Assembly: GCA_024763185.1 (NCBI GenBank)
Contig: JANTFY010000038.1
Coordinates: forward strand, 1 to 14,197
Direction of reading: 5' to 3'
DNA: 14,197 nucleotides
DNA from: Gammaproteobacteria bacterium
Lineage (GTDB): Bacteria > Pseudomonadota > Gammaproteobacteria > GCA-001735895
The notes beneath the pieces are model-generated. The model saw nothing but the letters and a program-made list of their open reading frames with translations, was not told the origin of the DNA and did no database searches. Shown piece after piece: positions 1 to 7,826 of the stretch. The position numbers and the translations under genes are program-made. Position 1 is the first letter of the stretch. Each line of letters begins with the position of its first letter.

Positions 1-551
1 CTAAGCAGGCTTAAATCAGCGGACTTGAAATCGATCTTGTTAACTTGCCCGGCAAGATGAATGATGGGTGAAAGGGTGCGCCGGCTGAACAGGTAAGTCA
101 GCCAGAGAGCGAGATATAAAACAATTAACACCAGGGCCAGGGGAAACAGGCCGTAGAAGGCCGCCAGGCTGTCTACCTGGCCGCGGTTGTAGATAAGGAA
201 AAGGCGCGTGTTATCGTGGTTACTGACATGCAGGATCAGGTTCAAATCAACGTAATCGTGAAAGCCTGGCTGGTCTTTAATCTGTGTGCTGTCTATCTCC
301 CTGATCCGGGATTTTTCCCGATAGCCGGTTAAATTCATGGTATCGGGTGGCGCCGCCTGTGGGTCCCTATCGTAGCGTGACCAGTAATAATCCGCTTCCT
401 GCTGAATGGCGCTTTTAATCAGGATTTCATCAATGACAATGGTGGCAAAGTAAACACTGAGAATGGCGGTGATAATGATCAACGCGCCTTGCATCAGGAA
501 GGCGCGGTTGAACTTCTTGATCAGGTTGTTATTCTGATTCCGCTTCAACAA
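1..551 (-). CDS. Sensor histidine kinase, N-terminal part (cut by window edge)
   Basis: This is the N-terminal portion (about 183 codons) of an inner-membrane two-component sensor kinase; it runs off the left edge, so the catalytic HisKA and ATPase domains are outside the window. The translation shows a basic cytoplasmic start, a first membrane helix at roughly residues 18-40, a periplasmic sensing region of about 85 residues containing the stretch DTMNLTGYRE, a second helix (FYGLFPLALVLIVLYLALWL), then the start of a HAMP linker (SRRTLSPIIHLAGQV). It overlaps the 3' end of the response regulator by 23 bases. A start inside that overlap is forced by an upstream in-frame stop; the candidates are TTG at 551 or 548 and GTG at 563, none with a good Shine-Dalgarno. 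The overlap implies translational coupling and a cognate kinase/regulator pair. The ligand is unknown. Confidence 0.8.
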   Translation of the reverse strand, partial: MLKRNQNNNLIKKFNRAFLMQGALIIITAILSVYFATIVIDEILIKSAIQQEADYYWSRYDRDPQAAPPDTMNLTGYREKSRIREIDSTQIKDQPGFHDYVDLNLILHVSNHDNTRLFLIYNRGQVDSLAAFYGLFPLALVLIVLYLALWLTYLFSRRTLSPIIHLAGQVNKIDFKSADLSLL

Positions 552-1230
552 TTTTATAGCCACTGGCCTGTATGGTTTTTAACAAGGGGTGCTTGAAGGG
601 TTTGTCCATGACCTTGCGCAGGTTGTAAAGATGGCTGCGCAGTGTGTCACTGTCTGGTAACACGTGTCCCCAGACTTGTCGTTCGAGGTCACGCCGGCTC
701 ACCACGGCCGGGGAAGCCCGCATCAATATGGTAAGGATTTTCAAACCGATCGGTGTCAGGTTCAGTTCCTGGTTTTCTCGGGTAACGGTGAGAGTCGAGG
801 TGTCGAGTGATAAATCCCCAACCTGTAGAATCTCTTTAGCCACATCGCCCTGGTTGCGACGGATCAAGGTGCGAACACGAACTTCCAGTTCCTGAATGGC
901 GAAGGGTTTGACCAGGTAGTCATCGGCACCGGTTTCCAGCCCGGTGATTTTATCTTCAAGGGTGTCGCGCGCGGTTAACATGATAATCGGGGTGTTTTTG
1001 CGTGCATCCTCCCTGATTTTCCGGCACACCTCGATGCCGTCGATTCCGGGTAGCATCAGGTCGAGGATGATGCAGTCATATTTATTGGTGACTGCCAGGT
1101 GCAGTCCGGTAATACCATCAGCCGCATAGTCAACCTCGTAACCGCGATTTTCCAGGAATGCGACGACCATCTCGGCTATATCTTTATGGTCTTCTATTAA
1201 TAAAACATCAGGGGCAGAATCGGATAACAT
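529..1230 (-). CDS. OmpR/PhoB-family response regulator
   Basis: Cytoplasmic DNA-binding transcription regulator, presumably phosphorylated by the overlapping downstream sensor kinase. The receiver domain (about residues 8-120) has the acidic pair ED near residue 13, the phosphoacceptor Asp in the motif ILDLMLPGIDG (about residue 57), the conserved Thr in MLTARD and the Lys in VKPF. A winged-helix trans_reg_C domain follows (about 135-230), with the typical RxxLxxxVWG and LRSHLYNLRKVMD motifs. At 233 residues it is full length for the family. I start it at the ATG at 1230; a TTG two codons upstream (1236) is also open, but neither has a clear ribosome site. The gene is first in a minus-strand operon with the kinase and is divergent from the Kef-type antiporter, which makes the shared intergenic region a plausible place for its binding sites. 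The regulated genes cannot be told from sequence. Confidence 0.93.
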   Translation of the reverse strand: MLSDSAPDVLLIEDHKDIAEMVVAFLENRGYEVDYAADGITGLHLAVTNKYDCIILDLMLPGIDGIEVCRKIREDARKNTPIIMLTARDTLEDKITGLETGADDYLVKPFAIQELEVRVRTLIRRNQGDVAKEILQVGDLSLDTSTLTVTRENQELNLTPIGLKILTILMRASPAVVSRRDLERQVWGHVLPDSDTLRSHLYNLRKVMDKPFKHPLLKTIQASGYKIVEAESE

Positions 1231-1244
1231 GAACAAAGATTTGT

Positions 1245-1285
1245 AGGTTGGATAATACAGTCAATATAACAGGGCTTGAATGATA
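1245..1285 (-). promoter_or_regulatory. Candidate sigma-70 promoter for the response regulator
   Basis: Reading the minus strand, a TATTAT -10 hexamer (1252-1257) sits about 15 bases before the predicted start of transcription and translation. A TTCAAG box lies 17 bases upstream of it as a weak -35. The match is modest and inferred from sequence alone. Confidence 0.3.
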
Positions 1286-1377
1286 CAGAATTTTATCGCT
1301 AACGATATCTTTACTGTCATCAATAAAGTGTCAATTCGGTGTGAAATTTCTGTGATATTTCTGCATAAGCAGGGTAT

Positions 1378-1436
1378 TTGACAAGGATTATCGATTTCAA
1401 TTCATACCCGCCTTAGTCACTATCCAGTTGACAAGG
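1378..1436 (+). repeat. Two TTGACAAGG direct repeats in the divergent intergenic region
   Basis: The nine-base word TTGACAAGG occurs at 1378-1386 and 1428-1436, exactly 50 bases apart, upstream of the antiporter gene. TTGACA is a perfect -35 hexamer, but neither copy has a good -10 at 16-18 bases. The pair could therefore be regulator half-sites or tandem promoters dependent on an activator. The rest of the 1237-1531 gap contains only a short ATCG-N4-CGAT palindrome near 1296. Confidence 0.3.
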
Positions 1437-1531
1437 CTCATTGTGTTTAGCATCAAGCAGTGAGAGCATTTAATAGTTTAAGGCCGTATTCCAGCAAGTT
1501 ATGTAAGGTGACCAAAGAGGTTAGATAACGG

Positions 1532-3157
1532 ATGGAGTCCATATTACTTTCCATTAATCCCAATGATCCTCTGTGGATTGCGATTGCGTTTGTCTTTGGC
1601 CTGCTGGTTAGGATGACGGGCTTGCCGCCTTTGATCGGCTTTTTGTTGGCTGGATTTATGTTACATGCCCTGGGCGCTGAAGCTGACGGGTTTTTAAACA
1701 CCATCGCTGACCTGGGTATCACCCTGCTGTTGTTTTCCATCGGTTTGAAGCTCAAGCTTCAGGCCCTGGCGCGGGCTGAAGTGTGGGGTGTGGCCAGTAT
1801 CCACATGGTGACGGTTACCGTGCTTTTCACGGCCCTGGTGATGTTGTTTACCCAGCTGGGTTTACCCCTGTTCGTTGACCTTGATCTGCAAACATCGCTT
1901 TTGATCGGTTTTGTGTTGTCGTTTTCCAGTACCGTGTTTGCCATCAAGATACTGGATGAACTGGGGGCGATGGGTTCACACCATGGACAGGTGGCAATAG
2001 GCGTACTGGTTATTCAGGATATTGCTGCCGTTGTATTCCTGGCGGTATCGGTCGGCAAGATACCCTCGGTCTGGGCCATCTCGTTGTTGCTGTTAATTCC
2101 ACTGCGGCACTTTCTACACAAGGTGCTGGACAAATCAGGGCATGGCGAGTTGCTGGTCCTGTTCGGTATTGTGCTGGCGCTGGGAGGAGCGGATATTTTT
2201 GAACTGGTAGGCATGAAGGGTGATGTCGGGGCCTTGATTTTCGGCATGTTGCTGGCCAGTCACAGTAAGGCCAATGAACTGGCCAAGGCACTGCTCAGTT
2301 TCAAGGATTTATTTCTGGTGGGGTTTTTCCTGAGTATCGGCATGACCGCCTTGCCGGGCTGGAACGAGCTCCTGGTGGCACTGGTCTTTATCATTTTCCT
2401 GCCGCTAAAAGTGGCGCTTTATTACGGTCTGTTTAACGCCTTTTTCCTGCGCGCCAGTACCTCCTGGCGAACCTCTTCAAACCTCGCTAACTACAGTGAA
2501 TTTGGCCTTATAGTGGGTGCTTTGGCGACATCTTCAGGGTGGCTGCCCAAAGAATGGCTGGCCGTGTTTGCCATTGCGCTGTCGCTGTCGTTCATATTGA
2601 CTTCTCCGCTTATCACGATCAGGGATACCCTGTATCGTGACTTGCGCGCCACCCTGAAGAACTTTGAACGAAAAGAACGTATTCCAGGTGAGGAGGATCT
2701 TCACCTGCCGGGTGTGGAAGTGATTGTTTTTGGTATGGGTCGAATGGGTACTGCCGTCTATAACGCGATTGAAAATGACTTTAGGGGGCGCCTGGTGGGC
2801 GTCGAAATCGACGAAGAAAAAGTCCTGGGTCATCAGCAGGCCAACAGAAATGTCGTTTCAGGGGATGCGACAAACCCGGATTTCTGGACTCGCGCACCGG
2901 CATTGATCCAAGGCTTGAAGTGGGTGTTCCTCACCTTACCGGCGCATAACGCCAACCTGGCGGCTGCCAGGCGCTTAAAGGAGATGGGGTATACAGGCAA
3001 TATTGCGGCAACCGCAAAATACCACGATGAAGAAGAGCAATTGAAGAAAATCGGAGTGGATTGTTCTTTCAATATTTACACCGAGGCCGGTGTGGGTTTT
3101 GCTAACGATATAAAGAATAGAATTGAGCCCGCAGAAGACGGGCGCATAAAAACCTGA
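1532..3157 (+). CDS. Kef-type (CPA2) monovalent cation:proton antiporter with NAD-binding domain
   Basis: Integral inner-membrane antiporter, expected to exchange K+ or Na+ for protons. The first ~380 residues form a Na_H_Exchanger domain with about a dozen hydrophobic helices. It includes the helix carrying the Gln-Asp pair of Kef proteins (IQDIAAVVF, Q162/D163) and the helix with NYSEFGLIVGAL. The C-terminal ~150 residues are a TrkA-N Rossmann domain with GMGRMG (residues 401-406) followed by the acidic VEIDEE, so nucleotide-dependent gating is likely. No TrkA-C domain follows. Total length is 541 residues, slightly shorter than KefB/KefC (about 600). The start is the ATG at 1532, with an AGAGG ribosome site about ten bases upstream. 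The hybrid histidine kinase begins 53 bases downstream on the same strand. Ion specificity is not settled, and no KefF/KefG partner is seen. Confidence 0.92.
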   Translation: MESILLSINPNDPLWIAIAFVFGLLVRMTGLPPLIGFLLAGFMLHALGAEADGFLNTIADLGITLLLFSIGLKLKLQALARAEVWGVASIHMVTVTVLFTALVMLFTQLGLPLFVDLDLQTSLLIGFVLSFSSTVFAIKILDELGAMGSHHGQVAIGVLVIQDIAAVVFLAVSVGKIPSVWAISLLLLIPLRHFLHKVLDKSGHGELLVLFGIVLALGGADIFELVGMKGDVGALIFGMLLASHSKANELAKALLSFKDLFLVGFFLSIGMTALPGWNELLVALVFIIFLPLKVALYYGLFNAFFLRASTSWRTSSNLANYSEFGLIVGALATSSGWLPKEWLAVFAIALSLSFILTSPLITIRDTLYRDLRATLKNFERKERIPGEEDLHLPGVEVIVFGMGRMGTAVYNAIENDFRGRLVGVEIDEEKVLGHQQANRNVVSGDATNPDFWTRAPALIQGLKWVFLTLPAHNANLAAARRLKEMGYTGNIAATAKYHDEEEQLKKIGVDCSFNIYTEAGVGFANDIKNRIEPAEDGRIKT

Positions 3158-3173
3158 ATTTTGCTTTTCTTAC

Positions 3174-3179
3174 TATAAT
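3174..3179 (+). promoter_or_regulatory. Perfect -10 box (TATAAT) before the hybrid kinase gene
   Basis: A consensus TATAAT lies in the 53-base gap between the antiporter and the hybrid kinase, about 31 bases before the kinase start. The -35 position (AACCTG) is poor, so the kinase may have its own weak promoter in addition to read-through from the antiporter. Confidence 0.3.
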
Positions 3180-3210
3180 GAGTTTATTGTGAGGTTAGAA
3201 AATAAACTTT

Positions 3211-5073
3211 ATGGACGTTGACAGCCATTCATCCGCACAGGATTTTACAGATAATCAACGCGCTTCTGATACGACTTCGGCCGGAGTTGTTGCGGTTTCC
3301 CAGGCCATGATCAGGCAAAGTGATCTGGACCTGAATCAGCGCTCCATTGCCGGCGTGCTGACCTATGCACTGGGCTGGCTGCTGGTGGTGTTGACGACTC
3401 AGATCAGCCTGTATCAGCCGGTATTTGTCTACAGCGTTGGTGTCCTGTTGTTTGTGGTCGGTTTTCTACGCCTTTACCTGGTAAAAAACTTCGACACCCT
3501 CTATCACCAAAACCCACACACATGGCGCTCCATGTTTGCTTTGGGCATGATCCTGTCCGCCCTGTTCTGGTCGCTGTTCACGGCCTGGGGGCTGTTACAA
3601 CTTGGCCTCAATGAACAGGGCATGATTGTCCTGCTGCCATTGTTACTGATCTGTGCCGGAGGCATTTTCAGCCTGGCGCCTAAAAAACTATTTTTAAAGA
3701 TTTTTATCAACACCCTGTTATGGCCGCAAATTATTGTGCTGGTTTATATGGCGACCGGCAGCGCCTACGTTATTGCCTTGATGTTGTTCCTGTTCAGCCT
3801 TTTTATGATGGTTTTCAGCAAGAATGTTCACCAGAACTATATGCAGCTTTTACACAAGAATGACCTGCTGGAACAAAATGCCGATTCACTGTTGCGGGCC
3901 AAGGAAGCGGCCGAGGCTGCCAGCCAGGCAAAAAGTTCTTTCCTGGCTGTGATGAGTCATGAACTGCGCACCCCGATGAACAGTATTCTGGGTGCCACCG
4001 AGCTTCTGGACTTGTCCAGTATCAATAGTGAACAGAAAAAATATGTCACGCTGATCCATCGCAGCGGAACAGCCCTGCTGTCCCTGTTAAATGACCTGCT
4101 TGATTTTTCCAAGATTGAAGCCGGCAAGATGGAGCTGGAACAGAGTGCCTTCCAGCTCAGGGACATGACCGGTCACCTGTATCATTTGCTCAATATCCGG
4201 GCCAGTGAAAAGGGTTTGACATTGACGGTTACAGTACAGGATGGGGTGGCCAAGTACCTGATCGGTGATGAAATACGACTCCAGCAAATTCTGCTCAACC
4301 TGTTAGGAAATGCCATCAAGTTCTCTGCAGAGGGCGAGGTTTCTCTGGTCGTATCAGTGGTGGGTAAAGCACAACGGTTGCGCTTTGAAGTCAGGGACCA
4401 GGGTATCGGCATTGCGCAAGATAAACAGGCACAGTTGTTTCAAAGTTTTCAGCAGGTGGAGTCATCAACAACCCGCAAATATGGTGGCACAGGACTGGGT
4501 CTGGCCATTTCAAAGCAACTGGTGGATCTGATGCAGGGTGAAATGGGGGTGCAAAGTGAAGAAGGGCAGGGTGCCTGTTTCTGGTTCGAAATTCCCTATA
4601 AGGTGGCGACTGAGATTTCACAACATCAGGCTGGTCGGAATACGGACAGCTTTGAAAAACCGATCCTGGCAACGCACAAGTTGTTATTGGCAGAGGATAT
4701 TCGGGCCAATCAGATCATTGCCGTCGGCTTGTTGAAAAAACTCGGCCTGACCGACGTTACCGTGGTGGATAATGGTAACAAGGCCGTGCAGGCGCTGGAA
4801 AAGGAAGATTATGACCTGGTGTTGATGGATTTACAGATGCCCGAGTGCGGTGGGCTCGAAGCCTGTCGTCGGATCCGGGGCAAGACAATCGATAAAAACG
4901 GTTGGCAAGTTTCGGTTCGAAACCCGCAGATTCCGGTGATTGCCTTATCTGCCAATGCCTTGCCGGCTGATATTGAAGAATGCCTGGAAGCCGGTATGAA
5001 CGGCCACATCGGTAAGCCTTTTAATAAACAGGAGCTGGGTAATGAGCTGAAAAAATGGCTCAAGGTCGGTTAA
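3211..5073 (+). CDS. Membrane-bound hybrid sensor histidine kinase/response regulator
   Basis: A 620-residue hybrid kinase. An N-terminal membrane module (about residues 45-205) has five to six hydrophobic segments and no large periplasmic loop. It is followed by a short predicted coiled coil (about 216-240). The HisKA domain carries the phosphoacceptor His in MSHELRTPMN (H250). The ATPase domain has the N box (N367), a G1 box DQGIGIA near residue 396 and a G2 box GGTGLGLAI from residue 425. The C-terminal receiver (about 498-618) has the acidic LLAEDI, phosphoacceptor D540 in LVLMDLQMPE, a Ser/Ala-rich switch region and a Lys in IGKPF. There is no Hpt domain, so phosphorelay would need a separate Hpt protein, and no DNA-binding output. 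Its signal is likely sensed in or at the membrane. It follows the Kef-type antiporter on the same strand, but a functional link is only inferred. Confidence 0.94.
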   Translation: MDVDSHSSAQDFTDNQRASDTTSAGVVAVSQAMIRQSDLDLNQRSIAGVLTYALGWLLVVLTTQISLYQPVFVYSVGVLLFVVGFLRLYLVKNFDTLYHQNPHTWRSMFALGMILSALFWSLFTAWGLLQLGLNEQGMIVLLPLLLICAGGIFSLAPKKLFLKIFINTLLWPQIIVLVYMATGSAYVIALMLFLFSLFMMVFSKNVHQNYMQLLHKNDLLEQNADSLLRAKEAAEAASQAKSSFLAVMSHELRTPMNSILGATELLDLSSINSEQKKYVTLIHRSGTALLSLLNDLLDFSKIEAGKMELEQSAFQLRDMTGHLYHLLNIRASEKGLTLTVTVQDGVAKYLIGDEIRLQQILLNLLGNAIKFSAEGEVSLVVSVVGKAQRLRFEVRDQGIGIAQDKQAQLFQSFQQVESSTTRKYGGTGLGLAISKQLVDLMQGEMGVQSEEGQGACFWFEIPYKVATEISQHQAGRNTDSFEKPILATHKLLLAEDIRANQIIAVGLLKKLGLTDVTVVDNGNKAVQALEKEDYDLVLMDLQMPECGGLEACRRIRGKTIDKNGWQVSVRNPQIPVIALSANALPADIEECLEAGMNGHIGKPFNKQELGNELKKWLKVG

Positions 5074-5076
5074 AGC

Positions 5077-5449
5077 TTAAGGCAGTTTGTTGCTCATCAT
5101 GTAGCTGATCATCGCGGTAGAATCCAGCAGGGATAGGGTCATCTTTTGTGTTTCACTGGATAGAATGATCATGGAATGGCTTTCATAAGTCATTTGCCAG
5201 CCCGGGCGATGTTCTTCCAGTTTTATAGAAGCCCAGGTCGAACAGGTTTTTACGGCCATTTTCAAAAATCCAGGTGGGTTGCGTGCGCTGTCCGGCTGTT
5301 ATGCCTACAGCATGATGAATGGCCGGGTGCGGGGTGATGCCGGTTTGGCCGAGTCGCCCAAGTGATCCCGACTGAAGCCATAAAACCCAGCCCAGTATCG
5401 GCTCCAGCATGAAGGTCATACCCGTAAAAATGGCCTGGGACTTCCAGTA
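5077..5449 (-). pseudogene. Frame-disrupted small membrane-protein gene, family of unknown function, copy 1
   Basis: I do not recognise this family. Positions 5449-5297 (minus strand) encode a membrane-like segment ending in GITPHPAIHHAVGIT, which matches copy 2 near 8929-9080 in 30 of 39 codons from the shared Phe-Met onward. The frame continues to about 5220 (FENGRKNLFDLGFY) and would stop at 5183. A one-base shift near 5218-5222 instead leads into a protein-like frame (EEHRPGWQMTYESHSM to MISYMMSNKLP) that stops at 5077, only three bases from the stop of the convergent hybrid kinase. I therefore read it as one gene of about 120 codons broken by a frameshift. Two overlapping small genes (5183-5419 and 5077-5265) or a sequencing error are alternatives. 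No good start codon or ribosome site is visible; the first ATG in frame is at 5419. Confidence 0.45.
5297..5449 (-). repeat. Dispersed repeat, copy 1 (coding homology with 8929-9080)
   Basis: 153 bases align with 152 bases at 8929-9080 in the same orientation, with one single-base gap. An 18-base block, atggccgggtgcggggtg, is identical in both. Of the 39 aligned codons after the gap, 20 differ and 11 of those changes are synonymous, which indicates former or present coding constraint rather than a non-coding repeat. Confidence 0.75.
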
Positions 5450-5582
5450 TGATTGACTTATAGGTCGAGTAATAAAAGTCAGGCTCGATTTATCTCTCCG
5501 AATTCCTGTCCTTTTTCTGCCTTCCCCCTGGCTTTGGGCTCGGCAACCTGGCGGATAACTTTTCTACACGTGTCTTGAGTTT
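5450..5582. other. Gap between the transporter and small-gene copy 1
   Basis: This 133-base stretch lies just downstream of the ArsB/NhaD-type gene. The reading frame of the small gene stays open through it back to a TAG near 5550 but has no ATG. I see no convincing hairpin terminator or promoter here. Confidence 0.4.
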
Positions 5583-6905
5583 TCAGGCTCCTCGAAAGTA
5601 GTCAAAAAACAACACTAGCAGAATACTGGAAACCAACAGGGTGGCCAGCATGACGGGTGTACCTTTTTTCATCCACAGCAATGGAGTAATGCGGTATTCC
5701 GCTACACCGGTACGCTCAGCTTCAGCCACACAGACCACATTGGCGGTCGATCCAATATGGGTACCATTACCACCAAAGCCGACACCCAGTGCAAGCGCCC
5801 ACCACAGTGGCATGACGTCAACTCCCTGGGTTTCAAGATGTGCGATGATGGGAATCATGGTGACGGTAAAAGGTATATTATCCAGAGCTGCACTTAATAA
5901 AGCAGATACCCATAAAAATACCAAAGCGGTCATCATCAACTGCTCTGGATCCTTGGCAATACCGGCCAACTGTTCTCCCAGCAGGTCAAGCAGCCCGGAA
6001 CCTTCCACGCCGCCCACTATGATAAACAGGCCCGCGAAAAATAACAGGACTGGCCAATCCAGATCCCTGAGTAATTCATCCGGGTCAGGCCTGACCAGGG
6101 CTAATGCCACGGCGACACCAACCCAGGCAACATAACCCGGAAAAAGATTAAAATGGTGGTGCACGAAAAATAACAGGATGACGATCCCGATTGAAAATAG
6201 GATGCTTGTTAACGCCGCCGGATCTTTTAGAGCCTTGCTTTCGTCAAGATCAATGACCCCGGTAATTGGCTCTTTCAGCTCTGATCGGAATAAGAACAGC
6301 AATAACAGCAGTGTCACAATCCACACAACCAATACAACAGGACCCATGTGGAAAAGAAACTGATTGAAATCAATGCCTGCCGCACTGCCGATCATGACAT
6401 TGGGCGGGTCCCCAACCAGTGTTGCCACACCACCCGTGTCAGAAAGCAAAGCTTCAGACATTAAATAAGGAACCGGCGATATCCCCAACATTCTGGCCAA
6501 CACAACGGTTAACGGGGCAAATACCAAAACAGTCGTGACGTTATCGAGAAACAGACTGATTATGGTTACTATCGATGATATATAAATCAACAGTCGGACC
6601 GGACTGCCTTTGGAGAGCTTGGCAATGCGAATAGCCAGGTATTCAAAGCCCCCAGTCGGTTTTAATAGCACCACCAGGCTCATCATGCCAGTCAGCAGAA
6701 ACATGGTATTGGCATCTATGGCGGCCACGGCTTCTGCCTGGGTATAAAAACCACCGACCATGCCAGCCAGCACCATGGCAACAGCACCAATAATACCAGC
6801 CAGGGTGCGATGGATGACCTCGGTGAAAATAAGCACGTAGGCAGCAATCAGAATTGAGCCAGCCATCCACATTGCGGGTGTTAAAGTCGTTGTCATGGTT
6901 TCCAT
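5583..6905 (-). CDS. ArsB/NhaD-type ion transporter (putative Na+/H+ antiporter)
   Basis: A 440-residue integral membrane protein of the ion-transporter superfamily (ArsB, NhaD, P-protein and citrate-transporter relatives). It has the internal duplication typical of the fold. The first half contains LFLDNVTTV (D121-N122) and GDPPNVMIGSAAG (165-177). The second half repeats these as ALDNIPFTV (D342-N343) and FGGNGTHIGSTANVV (377-391). A short hydrophilic loop at about 208-230 separates the halves. The Asp-Asn pairs and the Gly-rich re-entrant loops are the expected ion-binding elements. Sodium/proton exchange is the best guess, but arsenite or another anion is possible; no arsenic genes are nearby. 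The start is ATG at 6905, with another ATG at 6896, and neither has a strong ribosome site. The CBS-domain gene ends 133 bases upstream on the same strand. Confidence 0.88.
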   Translation of the reverse strand: METMTTTLTPAMWMAGSILIAAYVLIFTEVIHRTLAGIIGAVAMVLAGMVGGFYTQAEAVAAIDANTMFLLTGMMSLVVLLKPTGGFEYLAIRIAKLSKGSPVRLLIYISSIVTIISLFLDNVTTVLVFAPLTVVLARMLGISPVPYLMSEALLSDTGGVATLVGDPPNVMIGSAAGIDFNQFLFHMGPVVLVVWIVTLLLLLFLFRSELKEPITGVIDLDESKALKDPAALTSILFSIGIVILLFFVHHHFNLFPGYVAWVGVAVALALVRPDPDELLRDLDWPVLLFFAGLFIIVGGVEGSGLLDLLGEQLAGIAKDPEQLMMTALVFLWVSALLSAALDNIPFTVTMIPIIAHLETQGVDVMPLWWALALGVGFGGNGTHIGSTANVVCVAEAERTGVAEYRITPLLWMKKGTPVMLATLLVSSILLVLFFDYFRGA

Positions 6906-7038
6906 CGGGTATTTTTGCTTATTGGGTTTTCAGTTCACTGTGGTATTTCAGAAATCAAGAATTTTCATTCATGCTGAGAATAATGTCATCAAGTCCTAAA
7001 TATCAGGTAAGTAAGAGAGCGGTCTGACGTCCGGTTTT

Positions 7039-7497
7039 TTACTCTTGATCCTTGATACAACGAAGCATACGTCTGGCGACAACCATCCTGGTGACAACAC
7101 CTTTATAAACCCCCTCGTCAATCAGGAAAATATAACTGCTGTTATGCACTTCCATCAGGGTGAGCGCTTTTACGATCGAAGATCTTGAGGACACACTGGG
7201 TATGTCATCCAGAACAAAATCTTCGATGGGTAATGCCATTTTTTTAATGACGTCCAGTTCCGGTACATCAAGATTATCGGTGTTGTCTCCCAGCATATCT
7301 ATATAAGGCAGAAGACTTTCGGGAATTACGATTTTTTTATAGACATCACGCAGGGATATTCTCCCCGTTATCTGTTCATTTTCATTAACGTAAGGAAGCC
7401 CGGGTACTGAACAACGCAAAGCCTCTTCAAAAAAGTCTCGCAAGTTCATGCCCTGTTGCATAACACCGGTAGGAATAGAAATATTTTCCAGTTTCAC
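7039..7497 (-). CDS. Small protein with two CBS domains
   Basis: A 152-residue soluble protein made almost entirely of a CBS pair (Bateman module), which usually binds adenine nucleotides and acts as an energy or ionic-strength sensor. The first CBS domain covers about residues 8-55 (LPYVNENEQITGRISLRDVYKK). A linker of about 35 residues follows, then the second CBS domain (about 88-148: IPSVSSRSSIVKALTLMEV, YKGVVTRMVVARRML). There is no attached enzyme or transport domain. The start is a GTG at 7497, and a nearby upstream ATG is blocked by an immediate stop. There is no clear ribosome site, so the true start could be the ATG at codon 13. It lies directly upstream of the ArsB/NhaD-type transporter on the same strand, which suggests, without proving, that it modulates that transporter. 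Confidence 0.85.
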   Translation of the reverse strand: MKLENISIPTGVMQQGMNLRDFFEEALRCSVPGLPYVNENEQITGRISLRDVYKKIVIPESLLPYIDMLGDNTDNLDVPELDVIKKMALPIEDFVLDDIPSVSSRSSIVKALTLMEVHNSSYIFLIDEGVYKGVVTRMVVARRMLRCIKDQE

Positions 7498-7522
7498 TTT
7501 GAATGCTATTTCATTGTGTAAG

Positions 7523-7528
7523 AGTATA
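7523..7528 (-). promoter_or_regulatory. Candidate -10 box for the CBS-domain gene
   Basis: Minus-strand TATACT at 7528-7523 would place the transcription start about 19 bases before the GTG start of the CBS gene, just downstream of the terminator at 7540-7576. No convincing -35 box is seen. Confidence 0.3.
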
Positions 7529-7539
7529 AAAATGGTACT

Positions 7540-7576
7540 AAAAAAACAGAAAGGGGTCTATCTTTGCCTTATCTGT
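7540..7576 (-). terminator. Intrinsic terminator (minus strand)
   Basis: Read on the minus strand, ACAGA-T-AAGG (7576-7567) pairs with CCTT-TCTGT (7554-7546). This gives nine base pairs with one bulged base and a 12-base loop, followed directly by a run of T (7546-7540). It is about 250 bases beyond the stop of the PAP2 gene and just before the CBS gene, so it separates the two transcription units or ends a short RNA. Confidence 0.6.
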
Positions 7577-7628
7577 TGCAAAATTTTGTGGTTTTTACCT
7601 GAGTAGCGAAAACCATGTGTAATTGCCA
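7540..7628 (-). ncRNA. Candidate small RNA in the PAP2-CBS gap
   Basis: The 329-base gap 7498-7826 holds no plausible ORF. On the minus strand a TTGTCA box (7665-7660) and a TATGAT box (7640-7635), 19 bases apart, or an overlapping TATAAA (7635-7630), would start a transcript near 7628. The intrinsic terminator at 7576-7540 would end it, giving an RNA of about 85-90 bases with a 3' U run. The spacer is longer than ideal. The element may equally be the 3' untranslated end of the PAP2 transcript. The rest of the gap shows only a small GGCC-N6-GGCC hairpin near 7680. Confidence 0.25.
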
Positions 7629-7826
7629 ATTTATATCATATCTAAACCTGGGTATTCACTGACAAGGTTAATTTACCGGCCTTTCAAGGCCTGGGTGCCT
7701 GCTTTGACCCCTTACATGTACATGTTTGAATCCTGTCACTCCATGTATTCAGTACCCCTGTTTTCCACGAAAATAAAGCGGCGACCTGAAACACGTTTAA
7801 ATCATAAAAATTCAGTAAAGGTCAGA

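Noticed and set aside
5641..6135. 164-codon plus-strand ORF inside the ArsB/NhaD-type gene
   Set aside because: It is antisense to a clear membrane transporter and rich in Thr/Ser/Pro, as expected for the complement of hydrophobic codons.
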